A DNA stretch of 64,000 nt from Paraglaciecola polaris LMG 21857 (GTDB lineage: Bacteria > Pseudomonadota > Gammaproteobacteria > Enterobacterales > Alteromonadaceae), in contig NZ_BAER01000024.1 of the NCBI RefSeq assembly GCF_000315055.1, positions 62,001 through 126,000 on the forward strand, read 5' to 3'. Positions 49,094 to 58,012 of this stretch are shown here, in pieces; positions within the stretch are counted from its first letter, which is position 1, and each line of letters begins with the position of its first letter. Below the pieces are notes generated by a model, which did no database searches, was not told the DNA's origin, and saw nothing but the letters and a program-made list of their open reading frames with translations. Made by a program: the position numbers and the translations under genes.

Positions 49094-49729
49094 TTACGCT
49101 AATGCATCTTTTAATGTTTTTTCACCGTTGAATAACTCGAATATTGTGTTGTTTAGAGCGGGGTTGCCCACAGTGTAGGTTAGGGCACTTGCCACGTCCT
49201 CACGGGTGATAATCATTTTTTCTTTCTTAGCTGGTTTTGTCGTCTGAAAACGCCCCTTAGCTACGTCGTTAATCAAACTACCAGGTCGCAGAATTGTGTA
49301 ATTCACGCCGCTTTGAATAAGATGCTCATCGGCCATATGTTTGGCTACTAAGTAAGGTTTCATTTTATCTGACCCTTGCGCTGGGTCGTCGGCGCCAATG
49401 GAGCTGACCATGACGAAATGCGAAATGTCAGTATTTTTGGCGTAATCTACGGCTTTGCACGCGGCCCATAAGTCGATGAGCATGGTTTTATCTGCACCTG
49501 TATTGCCACCTGAGCCTGCGCTGAAAATAACCTGATCGCAACCTTCGAATGCATGGCTGAAATCTTGCTCTAAATCGCCCTCTATTATGTGTAAACGATT
49601 TTGAGCGATATCTGATAATTTTGCTTTATCTCGCACTAACGCGACCACGTCTTGTCCGCTATCTAGCAACTGCTGAGTGGCCATTTTACCGATTTGTCCA
49701 CTGGCACCTATGATCAAGGTCTTGTTCAT
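49094..49729 (-). CDS. NAD(P)-binding atypical SDR (NmrA/YwnB-like)
   Basis: A 211-aa Rossmann protein with TLIIGASGQIGKMATQQLL (cofactor motif GASGQIG), HIIEGDLEQDFSHAFEG, and HFVMVSSIGADDPAQ; later NYTILRPGSLINDVAKG is typical of atypical SDRs (SDR_a5) that bind NAD(P)H or act as redox sensors or quinone reductases. The YxxxK pair appears as PYLVAKHMADE. The substrate is unknown. It is transcribed alone with TTCTCC-complement (GGAGAA) as ribosome-binding site. Confidence 0.88.
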   Translation of the reverse strand: MNKTLIIGASGQIGKMATQQLLDSGQDVVALVRDKAKLSDIAQNRLHIIEGDLEQDFSHAFEGCDQVIFSAGSGGNTGADKTMLIDLWAACKAVDYAKNTDISHFVMVSSIGADDPAQGSDKMKPYLVAKHMADEHLIQSGVNYTILRPGSLINDVAKGRFQTTKPAKKEKMIITREDVASALTYTVGNPALNNTIFELFNGEKTLKDALA

Positions 49730-50122
49730 TTAATATTCTCCTAAAGTCTAGTATTCCTTACGTAAATAAACCGCTTATGATGACGGTGTGGTTATTTAGT
49801 CAGAACATATTTTTGCTCATTGCCTAATAACACTGGGGTCTTATTATCCCTTTTCAACGAATAAGAGGTTATTAGCATTTAAACGCCTAACTATGCGATA
49901 AAGAACACTGGGAGGGGGAAAACAAAATAAATGGCGTGTTTAATATCCATTTTGCGCTTTAATTAAGCAAACAGACTCGATTTCACAAAGTAAACGTGAA
50001 TTGGGATGCGAAATACTTGAGTTTTTACCACGCTGCCCCAAACTCTATTGTTAGTGCCAAGAAGACGTACTGTTAAAAGTACAGTAAAGAAAAGAAGTAA
50101 CGTTAATTCAAAAGGAAAACCT
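49730..50122. other. Intergenic region upstream of hpf
   Basis: A 393-base AT-rich gap between divergent genes. I see the ribosome-binding sites of both flanking genes and nothing else that I can support; no clear promoter pair, hairpin or repeat. Confidence 0.5.
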
Positions 50123-50479
50123 ATGAAAATAAATCTTTCAGGTCACCATGTAGATTTAAGCGATACCGTAAAAGAACACGTCGATGAAAAATTTTCTAAG
50201 TTAGCAAGTCATTTCCCTACGTTAATTGCTCTGGACATCATTATTTCAAAAGAGCATGGCGAATATGATGTTGAGATCAGTACGCAATATGAAGGCACAC
50301 GTATCTCTGCTTCAGCTGAGAACTCTGTGATGTATCCTGCGATTTCTAAAGCCGCTAAAAAGATGGATGCTGCACTAAAACATCGTAAAGGTCAGTTGAA
50401 AGGCGATATACACAAAAAACCAGAGTGTACAACGCCAGATATAGCCCACGAAATTATTCAAGAGATGGATTTAACCTAG
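50123..50479 (+). CDS. hpf: Ribosome hibernation promoting factor
   Basis: Binds the 30S decoding region and helps form inactive 100S ribosomes in stationary phase. The 118-aa product is the short type: MKINLSGHHVDLSDTVKEHV, FPTLIALDIIISKEH, TRISASAENSVMYPAISKAA and KMDAALKHRKGQLKGD. ATG 50123 has AAAAGGAAAA upstream; a longer frame from 50048 adds a basic tail unlike the family. It is not next to rpoN here, as it is in enterobacteria. It could equally be the raiA paralogue; the C-terminal extension of about 20 residues is between the two. A strong terminator follows. Confidence 0.9.
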   Translation: MKINLSGHHVDLSDTVKEHVDEKFSKLASHFPTLIALDIIISKEHGEYDVEISTQYEGTRISASAENSVMYPAISKAAKKMDAALKHRKGQLKGDIHKKPECTTPDIAHEIIQEMDLT

Positions 50480-50508
50480 TCCATCTCGTTTATTCAGTAA
50501 GATGACAT

Positions 50509-50533
50509 AGCCGCTCTTTTGAGCGGCTTTTTT
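50509..50533 (+). terminator. Intrinsic terminator after hpf
   Basis: AGCCGCTC / GAGCGGCT stem with a TTTT loop followed by T6. Confidence 0.92.
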
Positions 50534-50663
50534 GTGTATTCACAAAAAGCACTGGAGGCTAACGTAGACACTTTCCCCAAGGTTGATTACCATGCGTTTT
50601 TTGCATTACCCGCTTTACTAAAACAGACATTTCCCGTGTGCTTAGATAACAGAGAGAATAGCG

Positions 50664-50891
50664 TTGATCAGCGAATTACAATTTCAATTTAGCAGTGGCC
50701 AATTGGCTAATCGATTCTTGAACGAACTCACGCATTGGACTTCATCGTCGGGTAATGTGGCGGTCAAAGCTAAGTTGGCAAAAGGCTCTGATACAGTAAG
50801 CGTACGCTATCTGTTTGATGGAAAAGGGTTTGATTATACCTGTTCAGAACTGGACGATTTAGCCAATAAATACGGCGGAGAGGAAATCTAG
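50664..50891 (+). CDS. Small hypothetical protein, 75 aa
   Basis: A soluble small protein beginning ISELQFQFSSGQLANRFLNE, with a probable alpha/beta fold, no Cys except one near residue 60, and an acidic end. I do not recognise the family. It starts at TTG 50664 with AGAGAG 7 bases upstream; an ATG start is not available in frame. Amino acid composition looks normal for a real protein. It lies between hpf and the convergent LysR gene. Confidence 0.55.
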   Translation: MISELQFQFSSGQLANRFLNELTHWTSSSGNVAVKAKLAKGSDTVSVRYLFDGKGFDYTCSELDDLANKYGGEEI

Positions 50892-50959
50892 TTTATTGCA
50901 TGAAATTTTGCGTTAAGCCATATGCCACAATCGTTACTGCGGCATATGGTTAGTCTGTG

Positions 50960-51877
50960 CTAGCCGTTTGTAGTACTGGGATGAAATGTCGTCACTACAT
51001 CAGCGATTTGTTCTCTTAGCCACATATGCGCATGGTCGTGATCTGCACTGACATGCCAATATAGAAAGTACTCGACCGGTGCTAACTCAAAGGGTAATTC
51101 ATAGATTGAACACTCATAATGCTTAGCAAGATGGTACGGAATACATGAAATTAAGTCCGTTTTAACAATGACAGCAGGCACGGTTAAAAAGTGCTGACCG
51201 CGCATGACGACTCGGCGCTTCAAGTTTAGTTTGTCTAAGGCTACATCAATTGGACCCGGGCCTGTTCTACGCTGAGAAATATTAATGTGACCGAGTTGCA
51301 AGAAGGTATCTAAATTTAATCCCTGACTTAGTGCCGGGTGATTACGACGAGCAATAACAACAAACCTATCTTCTGCTATTTTTTGCTTACACAGATGCGG
51401 ATCAACAAAAGCTGACGACGCATCTGCGTAAAAATCTAAGCTACCACTGGCCATGGCTGACACTATATTAGTGCGGGATATATCGTAGTTGGTTAACGTG
51501 ATGTTCGGAGCGATAACCTGCAATTTGGCTGTTAGCCTTGGCATGATACTGACTTCTAATAAGTCCCTAGCGGCAAAGTTATAACTAATCTCTGCAGTAG
51601 CTGGGTCAAAGGTATGGCTTTCTTGCACACTTTTACGCAATAAACCCAAGGCTTCTCGCGCTGGACCAATAATATTTTGTGCGGCCGGAGTCGGTGTCAT
51701 GCTGTGACCCGTGCGTACGAACAATGGGTCGTTTAACATTTCTCGCAAGCGTGCCAGTGAATTACTTACTGCCGGTTGGGTGATACACAATACATCAGCC
51801 GCTTTGGTTAAGCTGCCTGCTGTATATATCGCATCAAATACGGCAAAAAGATTAAGATCGATTCTATTTAAATTCAT
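50960..51877 (-). CDS. LysR family transcriptional regulator
   Basis: A 305-aa regulator of the NodD/NahR-like branch: MNLNRIDLNLFAVFDAIY, then the helix-turn-helix GSLTKAADVLCITQPAVSNS and LARLREMLNDPLFVRTGHSM. The effector domain includes PRLTAKLQVIAPNITLTNYD and RFVVIARRNHPAL. The gene stands alone, with 246 bases to asnS on its upstream side; no divergent partner gene is present, so its regulon cannot be inferred from position. Confidence 0.9.
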   Translation of the reverse strand: MNLNRIDLNLFAVFDAIYTAGSLTKAADVLCITQPAVSNSLARLREMLNDPLFVRTGHSMTPTPAAQNIIGPAREALGLLRKSVQESHTFDPATAEISYNFAARDLLEVSIMPRLTAKLQVIAPNITLTNYDISRTNIVSAMASGSLDFYADASSAFVDPHLCKQKIAEDRFVVIARRNHPALSQGLNLDTFLQLGHINISQRRTGPGPIDVALDKLNLKRRVVMRGQHFLTVPAVIVKTDLISCIPYHLAKHYECSIYELPFELAPVEYFLYWHVSADHDHAHMWLREQIADVVTTFHPSTTNG

Positions 51878-52085
51878 AGTTTTATCACTTTACGCTCTGA
51901 TTAGGCCTAGAGTAGCCTAAATATTCCATCATTTGAGGTAATGTTGAATTATACAGAACATTCATTGAATTGATAGAAAGGCTGGGATGGTTCATTGTAA
52001 AAAATTGTAATAAAGTGCTTTAATTCAATTATATAGCACGACAAACTGGCATTTTATCGACGTGTTCGCAGACGTGGGGGTAAAA

Positions 52086-52110
52086 AAAAGCCACCTAAAA
52101 GGTGGCTTTT
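52086..52110 (-). terminator. Intrinsic terminator of asnS
   Basis: AAAAGCCACC / GGTGGCTTTT with a TAAAA loop. Read on the minus strand it follows the asnS stop and ends in a run of eight Ts. Confidence 0.9.
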
Positions 52111-52123
52111 CATTTTCTTAATT

Positions 52124-53521
52124 TTAATAGTTGGCGTTGCCAGGTGTACGAGGAAACGCGATGACATCACGTACGTTCTGCATACCTGTCACATACGCGA
52201 CTAATCGCTCGAAACCTAAACCAAAACCTGCATGGGGTACGGTACCGAAGCGGCGTAAATCACGATACCAGCTATAGTCTTCTTGACTTAATCCCATCTC
52301 TTCAAGACGACGGTCAAATACGTCTAAGCGTTCTTCACGTTGTGAACCACCAATAATTTCACCAATACCCGGCGCAAGTACATCCATAGCGGCAACGGTT
52401 TTGTTGTCGTCATTTATGCGCATATAAAAGGCTTTAATGTCTTTCGGGTAATTCTGCATGATAATCGGCGCTCCAACATGTTCTTCCGCTAAATAACGCT
52501 CATGCTCAGAGGACAAATCAACTCCCCAAGAAACGGGGAACTCAAATTTTTTGCCACAGTTTTGCAGTATTTCAATGGCGTCGGTGTAATCCATGCGCAC
52601 AAAATCCTGATCTATCACTTTTTCGAGGCGAGTAATCGCCTCCTTATTGATACGCTGAGCAAAAAATTCCATGTCGTCGGCGCGCTCTGCTAACACGGCC
52701 TTGAATACATATTTCAATAAGTCTTCTGATAGCTGGGCGATATCACTTAAATCAGCAAAAGCAACTTCAGGCTCAATCATCCAGAATTCAGCAAGGTGAC
52801 GACTAGTATTGGAGTTTTCGGCACGGAATGTCGGACCAAATGTATAGATTTTTGACATGGCCGTAGCGTAGGTTTCACCGTTCAGTTGACCCGATACAGT
52901 GAGGAAGGTCTCTTTACCAAAAAAGTCTTGGCTGTAATCAATCTGGCCTTGCTCTGTGGTAGGTAGATTCATCATATCCAACGTGGATACTCTAAACATT
53001 TCCCCTGCGCCCTCAGTGTCACTGGCGGTAAGAATAGGTGTGCTCACCCAGCAATAACCATTTTCATGGAAAAAACGGTGAATAGCCTGAGACAAACAGT
53101 TACGCACACGTGTCACCGCACCGATAACGTTAGTTCTTGGGCGTAGGTGAGCATGCTCACGCAAATACTCTAAGCTGTGGCGTTTTGGCGCCATAGGATA
53201 AGTATCAGGATTCTCGACCCAACCTACAACCTCAACATCGCTGGCTTCAATTTCAAGAGATTGCCCTTGGCCTTGGGATTCCTTCAGTACACCTGTGGCA
53301 ATAATGGAGCAACTAGTGGTTAACCGTTGAATGTCGACATAATTATTCAGGGTATTCAGGGCAATGACCTGAATGGGATCAAAGCAACTACCATCATGCA
53401 AAGCAATGAACGACAAACCAGCTTTAGAGTCACGACGAGTACGTACCCATCCTTTTACGGTGACTTGCTGACCAACTGAATATTTACCGGCAAAAATATC
53501 TGCCACTGGGGCTTGCGCCAT
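52124..53521 (-). CDS. asnS: Asparaginyl-tRNA synthetase
   Basis: Class IIb synthetase charging tRNA-Asn. The 465-aa protein has the anticodon-binding OB fold first ([18 protein letters not shown]), then class II motif 1, motif 2 ([21 protein letters not shown]) and motif 3 ([15 protein letters not shown]). [18 protein letters not shown] and the Asn-type insert distinguish it from AspRS. ATG 53521 ([10 protein letters not shown]) is the family start; a six-codon longer in-frame ATG at 53539 is unlikely because the TCTCTCC complement (GGAGAGA) lies between the two. Confidence 0.97.
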   Translation of the reverse strand: MAQAPVADIFAGKYSVGQQVTVKGWVRTRRDSKAGLSFIALHDGSCFDPIQVIALNTLNNYVDIQRLTTSCSIIATGVLKESQGQGQSLEIEASDVEVVGWVENPDTYPMAPKRHSLEYLREHAHLRPRTNVIGAVTRVRNCLSQAIHRFFHENGYCWVSTPILTASDTEGAGEMFRVSTLDMMNLPTTEQGQIDYSQDFFGKETFLTVSGQLNGETYATAMSKIYTFGPTFRAENSNTSRHLAEFWMIEPEVAFADLSDIAQLSEDLLKYVFKAVLAERADDMEFFAQRINKEAITRLEKVIDQDFVRMDYTDAIEILQNCGKKFEFPVSWGVDLSSEHERYLAEEHVGAPIIMQNYPKDIKAFYMRINDDNKTVAAMDVLAPGIGEIIGGSQREERLDVFDRRLEEMGLSQEDYSWYRDLRRFGTVPHAGFGLGFERLVAYVTGMQNVRDVIAFPRTPGNANY

Positions 53522-53782
53522 GTTTTCTCTCCAAACCACTTTGGGTATTTTTATTAAAATTCGGACCGAGCCAAATTATGTCATTTTTTGGGGGGGGAAG
53601 TGCCATGATATCGCGGCTAAATCGACTAATTCAGCGAACGATTTATCAATAACAAAACAATTTGTGTGAAAAATACGCGCATTAGGCCAAAATAATGTGT
53701 CCGTTTCTTGGCTAATTTCACAAGGTGTGTAATCTTACTCAGGTGGGGCTTAGACTCAAGATAAATCGGAAGCAAGCAGGCA

Positions 53783-54169
53783 ATGGAACGTAATAAACAA
53801 GATTGGCAGGGTAAAAACCGCCGAAAAACACCAATTGAAAACGACAAGCTGTTTCAAATGATGGTTGGCGTCAATGTTTTTGGCTGGGCTGTGTTTATAG
53901 CGGCGTTAATTGTTTTCCATTATGCGCGGCCTGAATTTATCACAGGCGTGCAAGATTTTTGGGGGGTGACGGGGCGTGAACAATGGTCGGCGTCTTTGAG
54001 TACTTATCTTGTGGCATTATTGTTCTGCTGTGTGGGTTTGAGTTTAGCCGTATTATTGTTGAAGCGAAAACGCACCCGACGCAAAAACGATAACTTTGGG
54101 GTGAATGGTTTCATATTGTTGCTGGTCGCAACGATCAGTTTAACAATCTTGTATTTTGAGTTTACCTAA
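53783..54169 (+). CDS. Hypothetical membrane protein, 128 aa
   Basis: A charged N terminus (ERNKQDWQGKNRRKTPIEND) precedes three hydrophobic segments (residues ~28-46, ~72-92 and ~108-126), the second followed by a strongly basic loop LLKRKRTRRKND. This predicts an inner-membrane protein. I do not recognise a family. The next gene also encodes a small membrane protein of unknown function, and both may be transcribed together, 185 bases apart. Confidence 0.65.
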   Translation: MERNKQDWQGKNRRKTPIENDKLFQMMVGVNVFGWAVFIAALIVFHYARPEFITGVQDFWGVTGREQWSASLSTYLVALLFCCVGLSLAVLLLKRKRTRRKNDNFGVNGFILLLVATISLTILYFEFT

Positions 54170-54354
54170 GCAATTTACATCATGAAAATGATTGCGTATT
54201 TTATTTACCGTAAAATTACGTTGACTCAATTGAAGATCAAAATTCACTCAAAATTGGTTTGATGGGACGTGCATTGCTGGCTATATTGTAACTGTCTTGT
54301 ACATGTATGTGTGTGGTGGACTCGTTTTCAAAAGGAATTTTAGAGGAACCGATA

Positions 54355-54666
54355 ATGTCTAATAATAAAACACTAATATCATTGTTGCTCACCGTCGTTA
54401 TTACTGCTCTCACCATCGTTATTTTCTTGCCTTTGGCGAATCTACCGCCAGAAACGTCACACTCGGCACTGTTTATGGTGGCACTATTGCTGTTCAAAAT
54501 TGCGGGGGCAATCTCGGCAGGTGTATTACTGATGTTGGTTATCAGTGACAGACCTTGGCGTAAACTGCGTCATAATGATGATGTCATTTTTGCTCGGTAT
54601 CAGCATGGCAACCCCACTAAACCCGAGCCGTTTAATCACGCCTACAACGGCCATTCACAGAAGTAA
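54355..54666 (+). CDS. Hypothetical membrane protein, 103 aa
   Basis: Two hydrophobic helices (residues ~7-27 and ~38-62) with a short Pro-rich loop LANLPPETSHS, then a polar tail with RPWRKLRHNDD and HGNPTKPEPFNHAYNGH. No family recognised. ATG 54355 has TTAGAGGAA at a good distance; an upstream in-frame ATG at 54307 lacks one. Confidence 0.6.
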   Translation: MSNNKTLISLLLTVVITALTIVIFLPLANLPPETSHSALFMVALLLFKIAGAISAGVLLMLVISDRPWRKLRHNDDVIFARYQHGNPTKPEPFNHAYNGHSQK

Positions 54667-54690
54667 TAATCACGATATTTGAGCAACCAT

Positions 54691-54716
54691 AAAAAGGGCA
54701 CTTTTTCAAAGTGCCC
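54691..54716 (-). terminator. Intrinsic terminator of the cysteine-synthase-like gene
   Basis: GGGCACTTT / AAAGTGCCC with a short TTC loop; on the minus strand the stem is followed by T5. On the plus strand it has no T-run. Confidence 0.8.
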
Positions 54717-54747
54717 TCAATGCTATTTTATACGGCGTTATTGCCGG

Positions 54748-55764
54748 CTAGTCTTGGGGAAACAAATCGGTACTAAAATAACGCTCAGCCGTGTCAGCTA
54801 ATATGGTGACAATCTGTTTGTTAGCATATTCTGGACGTTGGGCGATCGTGATGGCTGCACAAGCGGCTGCACCTGATGAAATACCTACCGGCAAACTCTC
54901 TACTCGCGCAAGCTCTCGGGCATAGGTAATGGCATCTTCATTACTGATGGTAATGATTTCATCTAATAAGCTAACATCCAGCACGTCAGGTACATGGCCT
55001 GAGCTCAATCCTTGAATTTTATGCACGCCAGCGCGGCCCTCACTAAGTACCGGACAAGAAGCCGGTTCTACCGCGATAATTTTGATATTAGGGTTACGAA
55101 TTTTAAGGGCTTTGGCGATACCTGTGATTGTGCCACCTGTGCCTACGCCAGCAACTAACACATCGACCTTGCCATTGGTATCGCGCCAAATTTCTTGTGC
55201 CGTGCTATTAAAATGCATATCCGGGTTCGCTTGGTTAGCAAACTGATCGAGCATTACCGCATCTTTGGTTTCATCAACGAGCTGTTTGGCTTTATCAATC
55301 GCTCCTTTGGTACCCAGTTCTTTGGCCGTAGTTACTATTTGAGCACCGTAATGTTTGATCAGTTTTTGACGCTCAATCGACATGTGCTCGGGGATCACTA
55401 TGGTTAATGGAATGCCTTTCATGGCGCAGATCCACGCACAGGCCACACCATTATTGCCAGAGGTTGCTTCAATTATCTGGGTATTCGCATTAAACGAATC
55501 TGATTGCATCAGCGTGTTGATCATGGCTAATGCAGGACGATCTTTAATTGAGCCAGCAGGGTTAAAATATTCCACCTTAGCGAGAATGTCGCCAACTGCT
55601 TGATATTTTGCACCCAGACGGCTTAAACGGACCAAAGGCGTGTTACCAATGGTTTGGGTGATGTCGTCATAGATTCGCCCAGTGTGAGCGCTGAATTGGA
55701 GGGTTTCTGCGCTGTTTTCATTTTTTTCGTTATTTACAGCAAGTGCTAAGGCTTCATTTGACAT
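54748..55764 (-). CDS. Cysteine synthase family PLP enzyme
   Basis: A 338-aa fold-type II PLP enzyme of the O-acetylserine sulfhydrylase family. A polar N-terminal extension of about 30 residues precedes ITQTIGNTPLVRLSRLG; the PLP Lys is in NPAGSIKDRPAL; GVGTGGTITGIAKAL binds phosphate; SGAAACAAI closes the active site. The substrate loop reads TSGNNGVACA, where CysK and CysM normally have TSGNTG. It lies divergent from a DecR-like Lrp regulator. It could therefore make cysteine or degrade it; the sequence does not decide. Confidence 0.85.
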   Translation of the reverse strand: MSNEALALAVNNEKNENSAETLQFSAHTGRIYDDITQTIGNTPLVRLSRLGAKYQAVGDILAKVEYFNPAGSIKDRPALAMINTLMQSDSFNANTQIIEATSGNNGVACAWICAMKGIPLTIVIPEHMSIERQKLIKHYGAQIVTTAKELGTKGAIDKAKQLVDETKDAVMLDQFANQANPDMHFNSTAQEIWRDTNGKVDVLVAGVGTGGTITGIAKALKIRNPNIKIIAVEPASCPVLSEGRAGVHKIQGLSSGHVPDVLDVSLLDEIITISNEDAITYARELARVESLPVGISSGAAACAAITIAQRPEYANKQIVTILADTAERYFSTDLFPQD

Positions 55765-55904
55765 AAAGTTAATACTCTTGATTAGGATTAAATCAGGTCA
55801 ATACTATGCCATAGGAGCGGCGAAAAATTATTCTAACTATTGCGCTTGTTTTGGCTGCATTAAAAATTTATTCTAATTAAATGTAAAATATTGGAATTAT
55901 TTTT

Positions 55905-56357
55905 ATGGATAGGTTGGATAAAGAGATTTTGAGGCTATTGCAAGAAGACGCAACTATGTCCGTTAATGATGTGGCAGACCGTATTGGCTTGAGCACCACC
56001 CCTTGCTGGCGGCGAATTCAAAACCTAGAAAAGCAGGGGATCATTACCAAGCGCGTGGCGCTACTGGATGCACAAAAACTCGATTTAGGCATGACGGTCT
56101 TCGTGCAAATAAAAGCGGGTCGACATGACATTAATTGGTTAAGCCGCTTCGCTGAACATGCCGCTGGAATGGAGCAAATAGTTGAATTCTATCGTATGAG
56201 TGGAGAATACGATTATATGCTGAAAGTCGTGGTGGCTGATATGAAGGCGTTCGATGTTTTCTATAAAAAGTTAGTCGGCGGGATTGAGTTATCCGATGTT
56301 ACATCAAGTTTTGCCATGGAACAGATAAAGTATACTACCGCATTAGCAATTCAATAA
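55905..56357 (+). CDS. decR: Lrp/AsnC family regulator, DecR/YbaO-like
   Basis: A 150-aa feast/famine regulator. The N-terminal helix-turn-helix (LDKEILRLLQEDATMSVNDVA, TTPCWRRIQNLEKQGII) joins an RAM domain (QIVEFYRMSGEYDYMLKVVV) whose end SDVTSSFAMEQIKYTT matches my memory of E. coli DecR (YbaO), an activator of cysteine detoxification. It diverges from the cysteine-synthase-like gene with 140 bases between, so it is likely to regulate that gene and perhaps the NhaC and ggt genes. The symbol is given by resemblance only. Confidence 0.8.
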   Translation: MDRLDKEILRLLQEDATMSVNDVADRIGLSTTPCWRRIQNLEKQGIITKRVALLDAQKLDLGMTVFVQIKAGRHDINWLSRFAEHAAGMEQIVEFYRMSGEYDYMLKVVVADMKAFDVFYKKLVGGIELSDVTSSFAMEQIKYTTALAIQ

Positions 56358-56536
56358 TTTTATCTATGTGTTTAAATCATGGGGGAAAATAGTGTAATGT
56401 TGCAGACGAACACCGCAAATTTGTGATAATTTATTCTAGTATTTGCTCGCAAGTGGTAAATATTTATTTGAGGTGCACACCCCCCCAATTCAATAAACGA
56501 TAATAATAGCGCGTCAGCGCATAAATAAGGTTCTAT

Positions 56537-57910
56537 ATGGAATGGTATTCTATTCTTCCGCCGATCATCGCAATTGTAGTAGTTTTTTGGCGCAAAGAAG
56601 TAATATTGGCACTCATTTTGGCTATTTTTTCAGCTGAAGCTTTACTTGCCTATCGGCGAGGCGGTGAGTTTTTATTCAGCGGTGTTATTGGCTCAGTTGA
56701 ACGGGTAATTGAAATAGCGAGTTCAGCGGGCAATGCACGTATATTAATTTTTAGCATGTTAATTGGTGCGCTGTTGGCTTACATCCGTAATTCAGGTGGC
56801 GTGACGGCGACCGTTGAAATGCTTATCAGTAAAGGGGTTGCCAAGAGTAAACGACAAGTAGGGCTACTTACCATGTTCACCGGTATTGTGGTGTTTATTG
56901 AATCGAATCTAAGCGTGTTGGCGTCGGGTATTTTGTCGCGGGGTTTGTACGACAAATTTAAGATGAGTCGAGCGCGCTTAGCCTATGTTATAGACAGTAC
57001 GAGTGCCCCTGTGTGCATTTTAATTTTACTCAATGGTTGGGGGGCATTTGTATTAGGCCTGCTAAGCAACTACGAACTTGAAGAATCTCCTGTTTCTATT
57101 TTATGGGGCACGATTCCTTTTAACTTTTACGCGATTATCGCGCTGTTGATTGTCACCTACACCATAGTAACCGATCGGGTACATGGCCCGATGCGAGAAG
57201 CAGAGCGTGAGATGCAACATAATAATGATGCCAGTCTGCCTATCCCGGCTAGTAAAGCTCGTTTTATGCTGATTCCGTTAGGTACCATGATCTTCGGTAT
57301 GATTGGCTTCATGTTATGGACCGGTAACGGTGACATAGCAGCGGGCAGTGGCAGTAAGTCTGTGCTTTATGCAACAGTATTAGCGTGCATGGTGGCTTAC
57401 TTTTTACTGATCAGTGCTAAAAAGTACACGCACAAAGAATTAGTGGACGAGGGTTTTAAAGGTATGGGAGAGATCCTACCTTTAGTGACTATTGTACTGT
57501 TTTCATTAACCTTGGGTGGTAGTTTGAAAGAGTTAGGCACTGGCATATTTGTCGCTAACCTAGTCGGTGACTATTTACCTTTGTCCTTGATTGTTCCTGT
57601 GTTGTTTTTAGCGGGAGGAATTATGTCATTTACTACAGGTACATCCTGGGGTACGTTCGCCATTTTAATCCCTATCGGTGTGCCTTTGATCCAAACACTG
57701 GGCCTGCCACCTTCTTTGGTGCTAGCCGCTATACTAGGCGGCGGTGTATTTGGGGATCATTGTTCTCCCATTTCTGATACCACAGCCGTTTCATCGATTG
57801 CATCGGGTTGTGATTTATTAACCCACGTACGTACCCAAATGCCTTATGCGTTATTTGGCGGGGCACTGGCATTCATTGCTTACTTTATTGCCAGTTTGAT
57901 TATGCTTTAG
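56537..57910 (+). CDS. NhaC family Na+/H+ antiporter-like transporter
   Basis: A 457-aa polytopic membrane protein with about 11-12 helices and the IT-superfamily NhaC pattern: PPIIAIVVVFWRKEVILALI at the start, VFIESNLSVLASGILSRGL, SAPVCILILLNGWGAFVLGLL, FTTGTSWGTFAILIPIGVPL and GGGVFGDHCSPISDTTAVSS. NhaC proteins exchange Na+ for H+, but relatives carry amino or organic acids, and its position between a cysteine regulator and ggt raises that option. There is a 179-base gap before it. Confidence 0.85.
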   Translation: MEWYSILPPIIAIVVVFWRKEVILALILAIFSAEALLAYRRGGEFLFSGVIGSVERVIEIASSAGNARILIFSMLIGALLAYIRNSGGVTATVEMLISKGVAKSKRQVGLLTMFTGIVVFIESNLSVLASGILSRGLYDKFKMSRARLAYVIDSTSAPVCILILLNGWGAFVLGLLSNYELEESPVSILWGTIPFNFYAIIALLIVTYTIVTDRVHGPMREAEREMQHNNDASLPIPASKARFMLIPLGTMIFGMIGFMLWTGNGDIAAGSGSKSVLYATVLACMVAYFLLISAKKYTHKELVDEGFKGMGEILPLVTIVLFSLTLGGSLKELGTGIFVANLVGDYLPLSLIVPVLFLAGGIMSFTTGTSWGTFAILIPIGVPLIQTLGLPPSLVLAAILGGGVFGDHCSPISDTTAVSSIASGCDLLTHVRTQMPYALFGGALAFIAYFIASLIML

Positions 57911-58012
57911 TCGTTAATATTGCTGCTTAATGCGTCACGTTCCCATCGATAATCATTCGATTTACGTGGCGTTTACTTCCCATATAAACAATAACAGCGA
58001 AAAGGAGATTTG

